A program made the translations under genes and the position numbers. Of a stretch of 64,000 nt of DNA, positions 35,250-47,310 are shown in pieces. The notes under the pieces are model-generated. The model was not told the DNA's origin. It did not search any database and was given only the letters and a program-made list of their open reading frames with translations. Location: assembly GCA_050084985.1 (NCBI GenBank), contig JBITNC010000001.1, positions 5,518,001 to 5,582,000 of the forward strand, in the 5' to 3' direction. Every line of letters begins with the position of its first letter. The first letter of the stretch is position 1. Source of the DNA: Nageia nagi (lineage: Eukaryota; Pinophyta).

Positions 35250-35713
35250 AGGCCAAACACAATCCCATGTGTTTGTAATCAATCTTTAAACAAGAAATAA
35301 AATTATTCTTCTCTAAGTTTTATCACAAAGAAGTATATCTAATAGGTTCTATATTTTTGAACTAGTTAAACTTTTATCATTATGAATTCCATCATTATCC
35401 ACACCAAAAAAAATGGTTTGTACTTCAAGTGCTTAATTTTTCAATGTAATTACATCTTGGTGGATAGTTTTCTCAATAGAACTTGCCTAGGATGGAAATA
35501 TTTTAGAATAATATGGTCCTCCATATATGAAACAACCTTCCTTAGGAATAGTATTTTTACTAATGGTTAATCAAATCTTACAATTGAAAATTAGGATTTT
35601 AAGATTTTCAAATTGGCTAATATTTGGACACCAGAAGGGGGCCATTTGCCCTAAAATTATAGGTAGGTATTAATTTTATGTATCCAATTATCAAAAAATC
35701 AACATATGGTATG

Positions 35714-36388
35714 TGTAGACACCTAAAAATGATTTATTGTTTAAATCATATTTTAGATTTCTCTAAAAGTATTAAAAGTAAAATTACAAATGTCAAGATA
35801 CAGTTGATATTATGATGCAATACCATGTGTTGTATTAAATGCAATATTCATATTTTTAAAGTATATTGAATATAATAATGATTATATTATTACTATGAGT
35901 CGACTTTCACTCCTTTCTATTTCCTTACAAGTTATAAATACATGAGTTAGAGGTTGACATCTCTATTAGATATCTCTAATAGGTTCTTGTCCCATACATC
36001 ATACTTACAACATCTCTTGATGCCACGTATTGGAATATTTGTTTGGTTTGAGTTATTATTACATGCTATCTTTTGCATGTTATCTAATTATATAACTTTA
36101 ATGATATCAACACCCTAGATTTAGTACATCATTGGTACCATGCACATTTATGATCTAGAGCTAGAAAAATTGGAGACATTGTCATTTGGTTTGCACGACT
36201 CATCATTCCTATCAAATTTTATCTCTAATTTGATCCAGTGCTCTTTATCCCCTTGCCACATATTAAGGATTATCACATAATATTTAGGTACACACTTTTT
36301 ATTTATTTAACCATATATTTGAATAAGTTTCATCTATGTGGATTTATTTTTTATTTATATTTACTATTTACATTATTTATCATCTACA
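35714..36388 (+). mobile_element. Gypsy 5' LTR, plus strand
   Basis: This 675-bp LTR has matching inverted ends, TGTAGACACCTAAAAATG at the start and CATCTACA at the end. Element N has the same TGTAGA/TCTACA ends, and its minus-strand start is TGTAGATACCTAAAA, so the two belong to related families in opposite orientation. A TGGTGAACTCGA primer-binding site follows after 4 nt (36393-36404). Confidence 0.75.
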
Positions 36389-36392
36389 TTTC

Positions 36393-36404
36393 TGGTGAAC
36401 TCGA
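36393..36404 (+). other. Primer-binding site of the 35714-36388 LTR
   Basis: TGGTGAACTCGA begins 4 nt after the LTR. Spacing and sequence correspond to element N's site. Confidence 0.6.
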
Positions 36405-36501
36405 TCGCTCTTACACACCTAGGTTTCCCTCTAGGGCATCCTTATTCAAGTGATTCATAAATCTGTTTGCATTACTCATTCTTCTTTTACCTAATGTTGT
36501 T

Positions 36502-36885
36502 ATGGTAGTTGAACATCAAAATGATAAAATTAGGGTTTATCCTGCATATATCCCAAAGATATTTTCACTAAGGAATAACCTAAGATTTCTAAATGGAAGA
36601 TTCATTTTGATTAAGTTAGAAGGAGCACTAGTATTAATCCTAATATACATCTTGAATTTTTTGAACCTCTTTCACATGATTGCATAGACACTAATGCTAA
36701 TGGTGATTTGAAAGTGTAAATCAAGAAAACTCTGCTAATACTTCTGAGAATGGATATGATGCTGATGATCTTAATGGTATTCCTAAAAAATTTAGATATA
36801 TAAGATAATTAATGACTCATATATATAGAATGGAATATTTTGTTACTAACAATGTTGAGAATATTATGAATATTTTAACAAAACA
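36502..36885 (+). pseudogene. Possible gag N-terminus of plus-strand Gypsy element
   Basis: A frame starts at 36502 (VVEHQNDKIRVYPAYIPKIF) about 110 nt after the primer-binding site, where gag should begin. A frameshift near 36620 leads into NPNIHLEFFEPLSHD, and later an acidic stretch ENGYDADDLNGIPKKFRYI. No diagnostic gag core was seen. Near 36885 the sequence changes to a minus-strand protease of another element, so the plus-strand element is truncated there. Confidence 0.35.
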
Positions 36886-36892
36886 TGAGCTA

Positions 36893-37460
36893 TTAGAGTG
36901 TAATCATGTTACTACCAAAACTAGTTATGTTGCTTTCCCATGAAGCGTGGATGTTGGGACTACCTCTTTTTGACCAAATTTCCCCTTGAACTTCATATAA
37001 AATATTATGGATATTGTTATGCCCACTTGAAGAGGTATCATGGTTGAGTGGATTGCTTTCTAATTTGTTAATGGTTGTCAAAGGGTGTGTGGCATTGATA
37101 CCTCTCAAAATGATCTTCATCCCTTGCTCAAATAAACTCATTTATAACTTTTGATAATTAAAAGTGACATCTCCCAAGTGATACAACCATTAGACTCCTA
37201 GTATGTTGTGAGAAAAACCATCCATAGGGTAAACATAGAAATCGGCTATGATGGTGTGGCTTCCAATGGTTAATTCAATGTCTCTAATCATCCACTTGCA
37301 CCATGTATGATGTCTCCTAACATTGATATATTTGAATTCCTTAGTTTCAATCCTATTCAAATCCCTTATATGGATAAATATTTCATTAATGAAATTATTA
37401 GTAGCTCCATTTTCTAAAAGGGAAATGATGGACTCTCCTAGAATGTGTCCTTCCAATTAA
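36893..37460 (-). pseudogene. Ty3/Gypsy protease and linker remnant (element P)
   Basis: On the minus strand the frame has LLENGATNNFINEIFI, corresponding to 'L-I-D-S-G-A-T-H-N-F-I' with the catalytic Asp changed to Glu and Ser to Asn. It continues with DIELTIGSHTIIADFYVYPM, then NILGV, a stop, WLYHLGDVTFNYQKL, and EQGMKIILRG. This is the usual protease end, 'V-L-G-x-x-W-L-x-x-L-G-x-V-x-x-x-x-x-x-L', and the start of the protease-RT linker. RT is missing: at about 36890 it abuts the plus-strand element. Confidence 0.8.
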
Positions 37461-39729
37461 AGGGTGAGGTACTTGATAGGCTCAACCAAGGTTTCTTTAC
37501 ATTTAATGAGGTCTTTAATATTACCTCTCATTCTTCTGGTATATGGGTGAGGAGTATCTTTTTAAATCAACCTTTTTCCATAGATGTGAGACCTAGTAAT
37601 CATTCTAAGATTCCCAAGGAGTTCTTTGTGGGGTTTCATCATTTCTTGGTAAAATAGAAAACTAACTTTAGTTTTGAAATTGGAAGTTTGTGAAGAGTGG
37701 TCAAGGAAAAAATGATTTATGTGTGTAACTTATTCTTGGATGCTTTCTTGTGTCAAAACCTATTCTTGCTCATAATACCCAAGTGGATGTCATAGAAATC
37801 AAAATAGATATCATATTTCATAGTAGAAATGGCATAGTTGATCCATGACCTTAGAGTATACCATGAGATATATCAAGGCAGTATCACTTCATTACAATTC
37901 ACCAAAGACCTCTCCAAAGTGAGATAATCCCTTTGGAAAATATGAAACATCTCATGAGTTTCCTCATATGCATCTTTAACCATGTTGTAGATAAGAAATG
38001 TTATTGATAGTGATTGCTTTTCATGTCCAAACTTCGCATGACTAATCCCAAGCTACCTTATTCTCCCAAAAGTGTTCAAACTAAGTGGAAAGGCATCTAA
38101 TTTTGCATAGATCTAAACTGCTCCTAAATATATCAAACCTAATTTCTTCATTGCAAAAAATATTAATGGTTGTTCCATCCTTTCTCCATCATCCAAACTT
38201 GATCCTTCATCATTCCTAAGGGTTGTGTCATGTAAATACTCATCAATATTATTAGTAGAAATGAATGTAATAGTGAAAAACAAACTAAAACTTGAGTCAA
38301 CAAGTTTTGGTAATGAAATAAGTAATTTATCTTGATCAAGATCCATGCATGTTGACTTATGAAGTATTATCTTTGAATTACATTAACATCATTCTGAATG
38401 TCTTCTCCAATGTCTAATTCCACATTTTTCCATCCCTTGTTCATGTCTTGCAAGTAAGTATACATGAATTCTACCAAGCCATGTTTGATGTTTGATTACC
38501 TTCTAAGTATATTAACAGTTGAGACAATGTACTTCTTTTTCATACTTTACCATACTATTATTTTGAGATCACATAGTGTAGTGTAGAGTTATGATTTCCC
38601 TCTATAGTCATGCTATCATCCTTGTATAAAATATGAGATGTATCTCTAGATTGGGCCTCAATTGTACAAAGAAATGACATCATATAAAATACCCATTCAA
38701 ATCCATGTCCTATTATCCCATCTTTATTCACTAGTGCAACCTAAGAAAGGAAAGTAAAACTCAGTATGATGCTGTTATAAAAATCAAAAGTACCATCATA
38801 CCTTTTTGGAGTAGTATTTTGGCTGATCTTGGCTTCCAATGGAATTATGAGTTGATGTTTTACGTTTTGAGAAGTATGCTTGATGTGTATTTTATCAATA
38901 GCTAGTGTCTTAAATAAATCATACCTCAAAGTAAATAGGATGAAAAGAATGCTTTTCTCTAAATACCTTTTGATATGATCTCCTCTTGAAGGCATAATAG
39001 TGATCTCAACAATGCTATTACTTGTATCAAATCTAGTAATGTTATCAACATCTCCATCCTCATTATCAATTTTTTCAATTATATTCATGCTAGTATCATC
39101 ATCTTTACCAAAATCATATTGGGATATCACCATGCATACCTCAAGTGATGTGGTATTACCAATTCCTAATTTGATTTCTTCTTTTCTAGGTTCTTGCTTT
39201 CTTTCAAGATCAATATTGGTTATTCCTATGATCTCCTCCCTAGGCGAGATAACATATTCTTAATTTCGTATAGTCCCTTCTTTATCATGTGTATCAAGTG
39301 GTGCTCATTGGTGATGGGTGATATTTTCTTCTTCATGTGGTGGAGTGATATCTTTGACTTCTTCATCAATCATTCCTATTGTGGGCTACTCTTCTTTTCT
39401 AGTCTCATCATTGTTTAAGGAGGGTTTCAACTTTCCCTTGTGGTATTTGCTCTCCTTGCCAATTCCTTTTCTTAAAATGCTTAAATAACCTTAAAATGAA
39501 ATCACTTCTTAAATTCATTTCTCTTACCTTGGTATTTGATAAAGTATGTATCGAACTCTTCAATTTGGTAACCTTGATTATTTCCTTGCTCTTGTAAAAA
39601 TATAGGATTTGGTATTTGATGAGTGGGACTAATTGATTCCCCATTTTCTTGGTCTTGGGAAATAACTTCTATTATGGTCCTAAGTATTCCTTTTTCCAAG
39701 CAATTTTGAGTGTATCTTTGTCCATGCAT
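37461..39729 (-). pseudogene. Element P internal region upstream of protease, unassigned frames
   Basis: Minus-strand frames at 39729-39408, 39133-38741 and 38346-38113 run between the primer-binding site and the protease, where gag belongs. The 39133-38741 frame is acidic at first (DDDTSMNIIEKIDNEDGDVD) and then basic. I found no gag core or CCHC knuckle, so the assignment rests on position only. Confidence 0.4.
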
Positions 39730-39853
39730 GGCTATCCTTGATTTTTTTTTATAGGGCTAAGATCTTACTAACCAAGTTAGCAAACTAACCATAGACTTCA
39801 ACTGTTCTTATGGAATGGCCATCTTTTCTAACCCCTCAGAAGCTGGTAGGATT

Positions 39854-39869
39854 GAGAGCTTTGATACAA
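39854..39869 (-). other. Element P primer-binding site
   Basis: The minus strand reads TTGTATCAAAGCTCTC, a variant of the initiator tRNA-Met site, adjoining the LTR to its right. Confidence 0.55.
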
Positions 39870-40856
39870 CTATAATTTATCTTTCTAGTTCGGTTTATCC
39901 AATTTGGCATTCAATTCTACATTCATTCACAAATTAGGGCATTAATGAACATGCTCATTAATCATCCAAATTATGCACTCAAACTAAAATATAACAACAA
40001 TGGCTAAATCTGATATAAGGCTCTCATAACATATAGATAGGACTAAAACTAGGGCATAAATCGTATATGTTACATAAAAAAAATATAACTCCAAAAGTAC
40101 TCAATTCGTATAGATTCCCATGCATAAAGAAGATAGATGCATAACATAAATATATATAAGAACATTCATTCATATTCAAGATGCAATATGAGAGCCAATA
40201 TCATCAATAATCAACCAAGAATAAGTGTAGGGATGTAATAAGCCTGTAGCAATTTCTTAGGAAAAAACCTAAGACTCTAAAATTATTAAACTAGACTTCT
40301 CAAGGCTGGTTCAAGTCCTAAGGCAACTCCCAAGCTTTGTGCAAGTCCTAAGATGGCTCCCAATGGTTGGCGTAAGCTCCCAAATGGTAAGATAGATAGG
40401 TGCAAGCTCTCCAAGAGGTGTAGAAGTGTAGATGAGCCACTTTTAGAATAGAGAGTAGCCCTAAGCCCTAGAAGGTAGAGAAGGGAAGCATCCCTAAGCT
40501 TCATAAGGTGATGTCTTTAAATTACCAAATGCCTTTCCTTTATAACATTCCAAACTTGTCAATATGCCCCTAAAAGGTAGCTGACTAGGAGAAGGGGAAT
40601 AATTAATTATTAAATGGCCCCAAACCTCCCTAATATGGCTGACTTAGGCATGGGGGCTTAATTTATCTTATTGGCCTTTTTTCTTAACTCAAATAAACAT
40701 ATAATTCACCTTTTTGAGTGCTTGCCTTATAGGCAAAAATATAGATAGGATAAATACATAAATTGGCAAATAAAGTACTCCTAATCTAAGCGCTAAAGAT
40801 CATAATGAATAAGCATGAGGGGAGATGTCTAGATGTCCCAAATTGGGAACATCACA
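39870..40856 (-). mobile_element. Element P 5' LTR (minus strand)
   Basis: On the minus strand it starts TGTGATGTTCCCAATTTGGG at 40856 and ends next to the primer-binding site. A TATA-like TTATAAAGG (minus) is near 40537. Short direct repeats built on 'aagtcctaaggcaactccc' occupy 40310-40380. The minus-strand frame 40286-40504 reads through these and is probably not a gene. The LTR start resembles that at 62762 (TGTAATGTTCCC). Confidence 0.6.
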
Positions 40857-40869
40857 ATACCCCTCCAGA

Positions 40870-41110
40870 TTAAGGGGGGATTGTTAGACACCTAATCCTT
40901 AGGGCTTATGGTATTTGTAACATTTATTAAATATAGTAAATTTGTAGCTATGAGAATAGTGGAATATTAAGAGTCATAAGTTAGAGAATATGAAGAGTTC
41001 TTAAGGATTTCAAGGGTCACTAAGGAAGGTGAATTCGTAGAGTCATTTGATAATGTATTTAATCTATTTTTTTAGCTAATACAACACTATTGATCTTGAA
41101 GTTAATGAAC
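40870..41110 (+). mobile_element. Copia-type 3' LTR with polypurine tract (plus strand)
   Basis: TAAGGGGGGAT (40871-40881) is followed by TGTTAGACACCTAATCC at 40882. The LTR shares its start and scattered blocks with 6272-6477, so it is the same Copia family. Its 3' end is unclear because another Copia fragment begins at about 41110. Confidence 0.58.
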
Positions 41111-41117
41111 TACCTAT

Positions 41118-41221
41118 CAACAAGAGCAATTGGCTAATGTCTTCACTAATGGAGTTGTTTAGGCTTAATTCTTAAAGTTTTAAGACAATTTGGTGAGTCC
41201 TCTTAACATCAAAGGAGAAAA
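41118..41221 (+). pseudogene. Copia RNaseH C-terminus
   Basis: The frame reads QQEQLANVFTNGVV, a stop, A, a stop, FLKF, a stop, DNLVSPLNIKGENV. This corresponds to the end of Copia polyproteins ('E-Q-L-A-D-x-F-T-K ... F-x-x-L-x-x-x-L-G'). It ends directly at a polypurine tract (AAAGGAGAAAA) and a new LTR start at 41222 (TGTTAGAAAATG), as in Copia elements, where the polyprotein ends near the 3' LTR. Confidence 0.72.
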
Positions 41222-41800
41222 TGTTAGAAAATGATGCCAATGAAAATAAAGTTTAACCTCCATTTTTAAAGTATAAATGTGTCACTTTGAAGATGTAATA
41301 ATCTTGTAATTGTAACTACAAATATTCTTTATTAAAATAGTGAAAAATATATTCTTGTAAATAAATAAAAAATGAAAAATAATTCTTAACCAATATTTGC
41401 ATGTAACAATAGTAGATTCATAGGATGAAACGATTTATGTGAATAAGAATTGATTATATGAGTTGTAGGAACACTTTTACTTGTCTTATCTTGTGATCCA
41501 AAATTATTTTTATAACTCTACATTTTAAAGAACATTTTATAACTATATAACATTATAAATACATTCATTTTAATGCGAAAAAGTACATATGTTAACAATA
41601 ATAATTCAATTTATACTATAATATAAGATTCATGAGTTAATGTAACTTCAAAATAAAATATTCTAGAAAAATATACTAACTTTCAAATATTAATGACTTT
41701 TATTTTTATAAATATAAAAAATATACTTTTAAATCATTAAAATATTACATATAATATTAAATTCCACATTTTTACTTGTCTAAAGCAATGCTTCAAATGT
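41222..41800 (+). mobile_element. Copia 3' LTR (plus strand), end uncertain
   Basis: It begins TGTTAGAAAATGATGCC after a polypurine tract. The AT-rich sequence that follows shows no clear CA end before the promoter region of the aldo-keto reductase gene, so the right boundary is approximate. Confidence 0.5.
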
Positions 41801-41829
41801 TGTTGCAGGTGTAAATGTACGTTGATAAG

Positions 41830-42188
41830 GATGCCTTGGGAGATGAAAAAAATGAAGGTGTGTCCAACTTTTAACCATGCCACATAACAACAAGAGCTAA
41901 ATCCTTGCCATGTAATAAGAATTATAAATTATCAAAATCTCTGAAACAACGGTCGAGTGATGTGGAGAAACGTTGCTAACTTCCTAATCAATCTTAATAG
42001 ATTATACGAGAAACAGTTGATTGCAAGACCATTAATGTTTGCACTACGGTTAAAAATCTTCTTGACAGTTAGCTCTTTTCTGTTGACTTGGGATTGACTT
42101 GGATCAATCTATTATTGTTTCTGCTCTTTTGGTATTAGTAAAGCTAAAATCTCTGTGGGAGATAGTGGAGTAGATGAAGTTTTGAACA
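41830..42188 (+). promoter_or_regulatory. Upstream region of the aldo-keto reductase gene
   Basis: About 360 bp between transposon sequence and the ATG. A TATA-like TATAAAT is at 41933-41939. Two TTGACT motifs (W-box core, the binding site of WRKY factors) stand 11 bp apart at 42083-42088 and 42094-42099, and a GGTTAA/GTTAG-type pair lies just upstream. Motif functions are known from other plants. That they act here is inference. Confidence 0.4.
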
Positions 42189-44684
42189 ATGGAAGATGTT
42201 TGTGCAGTTGGTCCAACAATATCATTTGAATTGAATACTGGAGCTAAAATACCTGCACTGGGTCTAGGGACATGGAAATCTGCGCCAAGTGATGTAGAAG
42301 AAACAGTCAAAACTGCTATAAAGGTAGCGTACAGCATACTCATTTATATTGTAATCTTGCTCTGCTTAGATGGTTAAACTTTTTTTTTCTAAATTTGACT
42401 TGATTTTTGCCACTGGTTTCTTATAACTGAAATGGGTAGAATGTTAGGACCAACTAGTAACAACCCACAACCTGCATGGCAGAGGTAAATGCTAAAACAT
42501 TTTAGCATAATCCCAAAACACAGAACAAACACCTACTGTGCTGAAATATAGACAGATCAATTACAGATATACAACAGCCTTAAAGTGGTAGATTTCCATT
42601 TCAATTTATTTAATTTTATAAAAAAACTGTTATATTGAAAACAGTATTGCAATTTCATACATGGGATTAAGATTTATAGCTCAAAAATCGAGCTTACATC
42701 CATAGATGAGACCAGCAAGAAAGAAGATCAGATCTTCCTAGGGACCGATAAACTCTTCTAACAGCTGGTAACCCACAGGAATCTGCCCAAAATGGACCAA
42801 CAGTCAGCATCCTTGCTATCTTAAAGGCTGGCGGTCAAGACTGAATTGTGATTCCAATGCATAACCTTGCTGATTTGGCCTTTGTCCTCACCTTTATTTT
42901 TCTTGTATGTTACTCCCTTTGTATTTATTTATTCATATTTCTTTTTCTAAATCTCAAGTCCAGTTATCTTCAGTCAATCAGGGCCTCTTACTAACCCACT
43001 TTCTTATACAGTCCAGATCAACTACCAAACACTACTCTCACCAACATAACGTCACGTCTACTGTCCATATCATCCACTTCTCCCTTTTATTTTGTTTTTT
43101 ATTTTATTTTTAGTTTTAGAGCAGTGGTTAAAGACAGCCCACTGCCAAAACGTGGGCACATGACAACCCACTGCCACATCAGGTATTGATTGGCATAAAA
43201 AAAGCATCATAATAATTGCTTTTGGATTTTGACTTAAGGGTCTTGGAATGGTAATAAAAGGTTCTCCATTAGGTCAAATATCTGAGGTACAGTATCTGGC
43301 TATCAAAAAGGAAAGCTTCTGAAGATCACTTCAGAGTTGAAACTTTGTATCTGCATATAACACATTAATTAATTTGTCTTAAACTTAAGAATGATTAGAA
43401 TGCATTAGCAATTTGCTTAAGTGATGGAGAAACTATTGCAACCAATAACAACGATGATTGTTTGCACAACTATTGCTTGCTACAGAGTTCAAAATGAAAG
43501 AAAATTGCTTGGAAATGATAATACAGGGTACAAGGAGTTTGTCTGGAGTGAACACACGTTGTATTTGTTATGTATGTAAGATTTGTTTGGAGATGCATTA
43601 CCCACTTCACTATTACGATTGTGTGTATTTCTGCGGTCTGAATTTTGTGCTGGTTTCTTGTAGACACTGATAATTTTCTTTCTTTCTTCGGAGACCCTAT
43701 AGGTAGAATTTCCATACAGAAAGAATTTGTAGTTTGCTTCGTTAAATCAGATTTACTTTTGCTTTTAACTACTTAATACATGTTTGTCAAGCTTTTAAAT
43801 GTTTAATTGATAATAACTTTTCCTAAAACTTCTGAGATTATTTATACATATATCTCAAAGTGAAAGAAATCATTTCTTCAGTAATATTTCGCCTTGAAGC
43901 CCTCCACATATTACATTACATAGAGTGTGTTATTTTTACATTTACACCTCTGATTGAATCTTCTTGTCAATGTAGATGGGATACAGGCATATAGATTGTG
44001 CCCCAGCATACGACAATGAAAAGGAAGTAAGTGGACAGATCTTTTGCCCAAATAACTGGTCAGTTGTAAAAAGGTTGATATTTGATTTGTATTTAACTGT
44101 AGAAATAATGGCTGGTTATTTTGTAGTTGACAACATAACTTGTTGCAATAAATTTTCATTTCGGATCTTCTTGGTATCTTATTGTGGATATAATCATAGT
44201 TTTCTTCAGAATGATATAATGCAAACGAAGAAAAAGGTTCACCTGTTGTTACTATATGAACAATTTTCTTTACATGTTCCTCTTTCAGTTTGAAAAGTGC
44301 ATCCCTAAAAGTAGCAGTCTGAGAAGAAATCAATGCAAAGAAAGTAAAGATCACCACATGATCAAATTTAATCATTAATTTGTCTAACTAATCAGAGAAG
44401 ATACTACAATTTAGCCAAGGAATGTGAATTCAGTTTCTCTTTTGGGCAAACTAGAAATTCAATTCATGTTTGCACTTCTGTATCATACCATACTATACTC
44501 TCATAATCACATTTAGTCTCTAGATTGCTACAAATTGTACGATGCATTTCTCCCTTTATAGTTTATTCAATATACATTATTATAAAGTTGTAGTTTATGG
44601 GTGCCAGATTGGTCGTGCACTTAAAGAAATGTTTGAACACAATGTAGTGAAGCGTGGAGACTTGTGGATTACCTCTAAACTGTG
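42189..44684 (+). CDS. NADPH-dependent aldo-keto reductase, exons 1-3 (5' part of gene)
   Basis: AKR-superfamily enzymes reduce aldehydes and ketones with NADPH, in the cytosol for the plant AKR4C group that this resembles most. Exon 1 (42189-42323) starts at the ATG and encodes 45 residues with [17 protein letters not shown], the AKR signature strand. Exon 2 (43976-44026), [17 protein letters not shown], has the catalytic Asp and Tyr. Exon 3 (44608-44684), [20 protein letters not shown] then ITSKLW, has the catalytic Lys. Donors are gtagcg, gtaagt and gtaagt; acceptors are tgtag and gccag; phases are 0, 0 and 2. There are no stops or frameshifts. A full protein has about 310-320 residues. 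The next exon, with the catalytic His (L-I-H-W-P), was not found to 64000. The gene is therefore either truncated or has an intron over 19 kb. Confidence 0.88.
42324..43975 (+). other. Intron 1 of the aldo-keto reductase gene
   Basis: 1652 bp with GT...AG ends. No transposon or coding motif is recognisable, and the base composition is less AT-rich than the transposon regions. The frames at 42907-43113 and 43458-43670 are chance frames. Confidence 0.7.
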
Positions 44685-47210
44685 GTAAGTCGAAGAAACC
44701 TTTTTCTTTAGTCTTCATTGTGAGAGCTGTAGGTAATAACAAACTTGTTATTGTCTTTGTCTGTGTAAAATATTCATTGCTATATTAATCTTTTATACTT
44801 AATATGGTCAATCTCAATATGAAATTAGATTGTCTATTTTCTGACCATTAAGTTTTTTGTTTTCATCCTCATGGCCGACCTTATTTTATTTAGTACTTAG
44901 TTACTACTTGTCAGTCCTTGTGTTCTCAAATTGAACATTGATTTGTCCCATTGCTGACATAGAACAAAAAACATACCATTCCAAGAACACTGGATACGTA
45001 AGGTGAATGTTCGAGCTCTATATTTATGCTACATTGGGAAAAATATGGACATCAATGATCCAATCGTAGAAGAGGATCCCAAAAGGCCATGTCATTTTTC
45101 CCCTACTCTCATGTTACTCGCAAATGATTGAAGATCTGCTAACATATAAGCAAGTAAACAATATTTGTAAAGATTTCAGAAACTTGAGTACAAAATGTTC
45201 ATACAAATATATGTTAGTTCTGTAATTATTTTTATGCTGAGTGTTCTTTGTTGCCTGTCATCACATATGAAGGCTCAAGAGTCTTTCCAACTGCAATTTT
45301 ATATGTTAGGAACCGACTTACAAGCCCTTCAATATAAACTCAACCAGAAAATCCCACCAATGTAAAGGGTTATGAAATTGACGCATAGGGCAGCTTGGCA
45401 TATTGCTATTAAAAAGTAATTCCGTTAATTGTCTTTCCTACTAAGGATATCTTCCAATACCACGCTGCATAAACTGAAATTCAAGAGTAATATTAATCTC
45501 TATGAGGAAATAAAAGAGTTCAATGTAAATATTATGATGCCAAATGGTTTAAGTCTCAATAACCAGACAAAAAAAACAAAGACACCAAAAGAAAACAAAA
45601 TGTGCATATGGAGCCACAGTCTAAAGTGTATATGCTACTTGAAATGACAATATAGGCCAACTGGATCGATATCATCTAAGATTGTAAAATGACATTAATA
45701 ATTGACCTTTTCGGGGTAGTAACAAACTTTGCATTGTCTTCGTTTGGAAAATATTCAATGGAATGTTTATCTTTTACACCTAGCATTTCAATCTCACTAT
45801 GAAATAAGATTTTCTATTTTCCGACCATAAGTTTCTTGTTTTCATCCTCATGGCTGACCTCTCTTGTAGCAATGTTACATTGTTTTATTTAGTACTTAAT
45901 TACTTAACTATCAGTCCTTGTATTCTCAAATAGAATATTGATTTTTCCCATTGCTTACATTCAATGAGCATAAGTTTAATGTCTGAACTCCATGTTTATA
46001 ATGATGCTACATTGGGAATATATTGAAATCAATGATCCAATCATACAAGCGGATCACAAATGGCCATGTTATTTTAGTCTTGGTCTAATGTTACTTCCAA
46101 ATGATGGAAGCTCAACTAACATATAAACATGTAAACAATATTTGTAAGGATTTAAGAAACTTGGGTACGAAATGCTGAAATATATATATACGTATTGGAA
46201 ATATAAGATCACACAAAAAATATTCACTTTGAATTAAGCATATAAATAGGGGGATACATCACAAAAATAGGATAACAACTTAATTAAGTTATTATAGCAA
46301 ATACAACAAATAAACTCATGTATCCTACATATACAACAAATAAACTCATGTATCCTACATACTCATTAACTAACAAATATCGTTGAGATACAACTCAACT
46401 AATTACAATATCCTTGAAAGTATAATATTTCTAACAGGTGATCGTGTAATTATCAATATTATGAGTGTTAATTGTTCCCAATCATCATTCATGAAGGCCT
46501 CATAGTCTTTCCAACTGCAATTTTACATATTAGGAACTGACTTACAAGCCCTTCAATATAAAATTCAACAAGAAATTGACACATAGGGGAGCTTGGTATA
46601 TATATTCATCAAAATGTAATTCTGTTAATCATCTTTCCTATGAAGGGTATCTTTCAATAGCTTGCTGCACAAACTGAAATTTGAAAGTGATTTAATCTCT
46701 TTGAGGAAATAAAAGAGTTCAACGTAAATATTATGCCATCAAATTGTTCAGTCTTACGAATCAGAGAAGAAAAAAACAGGGAGACATTGACAGTAAACAA
46801 AACACATATACGGGGCCACAGGCTCTAGTGTATATGCTACTTTACATGATAATTTAGGCCACTTGGATGGATAACATCTAACATTGTGAAATGACATTAA
46901 TAAGTGACCTTTCAGGGTAGCAGTAAACTTTGCATTGTCGTCATCTGTGGAAAATATTCAATGTTATATTCATCTTTTATACCTAGTATATTCAATCTCA
47001 ATATGCAAATAAAACTGTCTATTTTCCAACCATTAAATTAATTGTTTTTTCCATTCTCATGGCCTACCCCTCTCTAAGCTATATTATATTATTTTATTTA
47101 CTACTTAGTTATTAATTATGAGTTCTTGTGTCCTCAAATTGAATATGGATTTGTCCCATTGGTGACATTGAAGAAAACAAGTACCAGACGATTGGATGAA
47201 GATTTTGAAG
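44685..47210 (+). repeat. Three-copy segmental duplication at the start of AKR intron 3
   Basis: Copies begin near 44720, 45715 and 46915. The first two share about 1 kb, and the third only about 290 bp. Landmarks: 'tttgcattgtcttcg' near 45728 and 46929; 'gtctttccaactgcaatttt' at 45281 and 46505; 'aataaaagagttcaa.gtaaatattatg' in the first two; 'tcctcatggc.gacct' in all three. Spacing is about 985 bp then about 1200 bp, the difference being an LTR-like insertion at 46193-46436. The copies differ by many substitutions and small gaps, so the duplication is old. Confidence 0.85.
46193..46436. mobile_element. Small solo LTR-like insertion (about 244 bp)
   Basis: It is present in the second segmental copy and absent from the equivalent place in the first (about 45230). 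Its ends are inverted repeats, TATTGGAAATAT and ATATTTCTAACA, as in Copia LTRs (TGTTGGAAATAT...). It contains a 30-bp direct duplication ('atacaacaaataaactcatgtatcctacat', 46303-46363). No clear target-site duplication was seen. Confidence 0.55.
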
Positions 47211-47235
47211 AAAAGTAAACAAATAATGTGTATAG

Positions 47236-47310
47236 CCAGAGCATAGCGAGGCTAACCACAGGCAGAATAAATAGCGAGGCTAACCACAGGCAAAATAAAT
47301 AGCGAGATAT
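47236..47310. repeat. Short tandem repeat, 2-3 units of about 30 bp
   Basis: 'agcgaggctaaccacaggca.aataaat' occurs twice, at about 47246 and 47275. It is followed by 'agcgagatatatt', a partial third unit. Confidence 0.75.

Noticed and set aside
42189-42377. ORF reading from AKR exon 1 into the next 54 bases
   Set aside because: AKR homology ends exactly at the GT donor at 42324 and resumes in phase at 43976, so the extension is intron.
43911-44375. 154-codon minus-strand ORF overlapping AKR exon 2
   Set aside because: It is antisense to a clear exon and intron and has no conserved motif.
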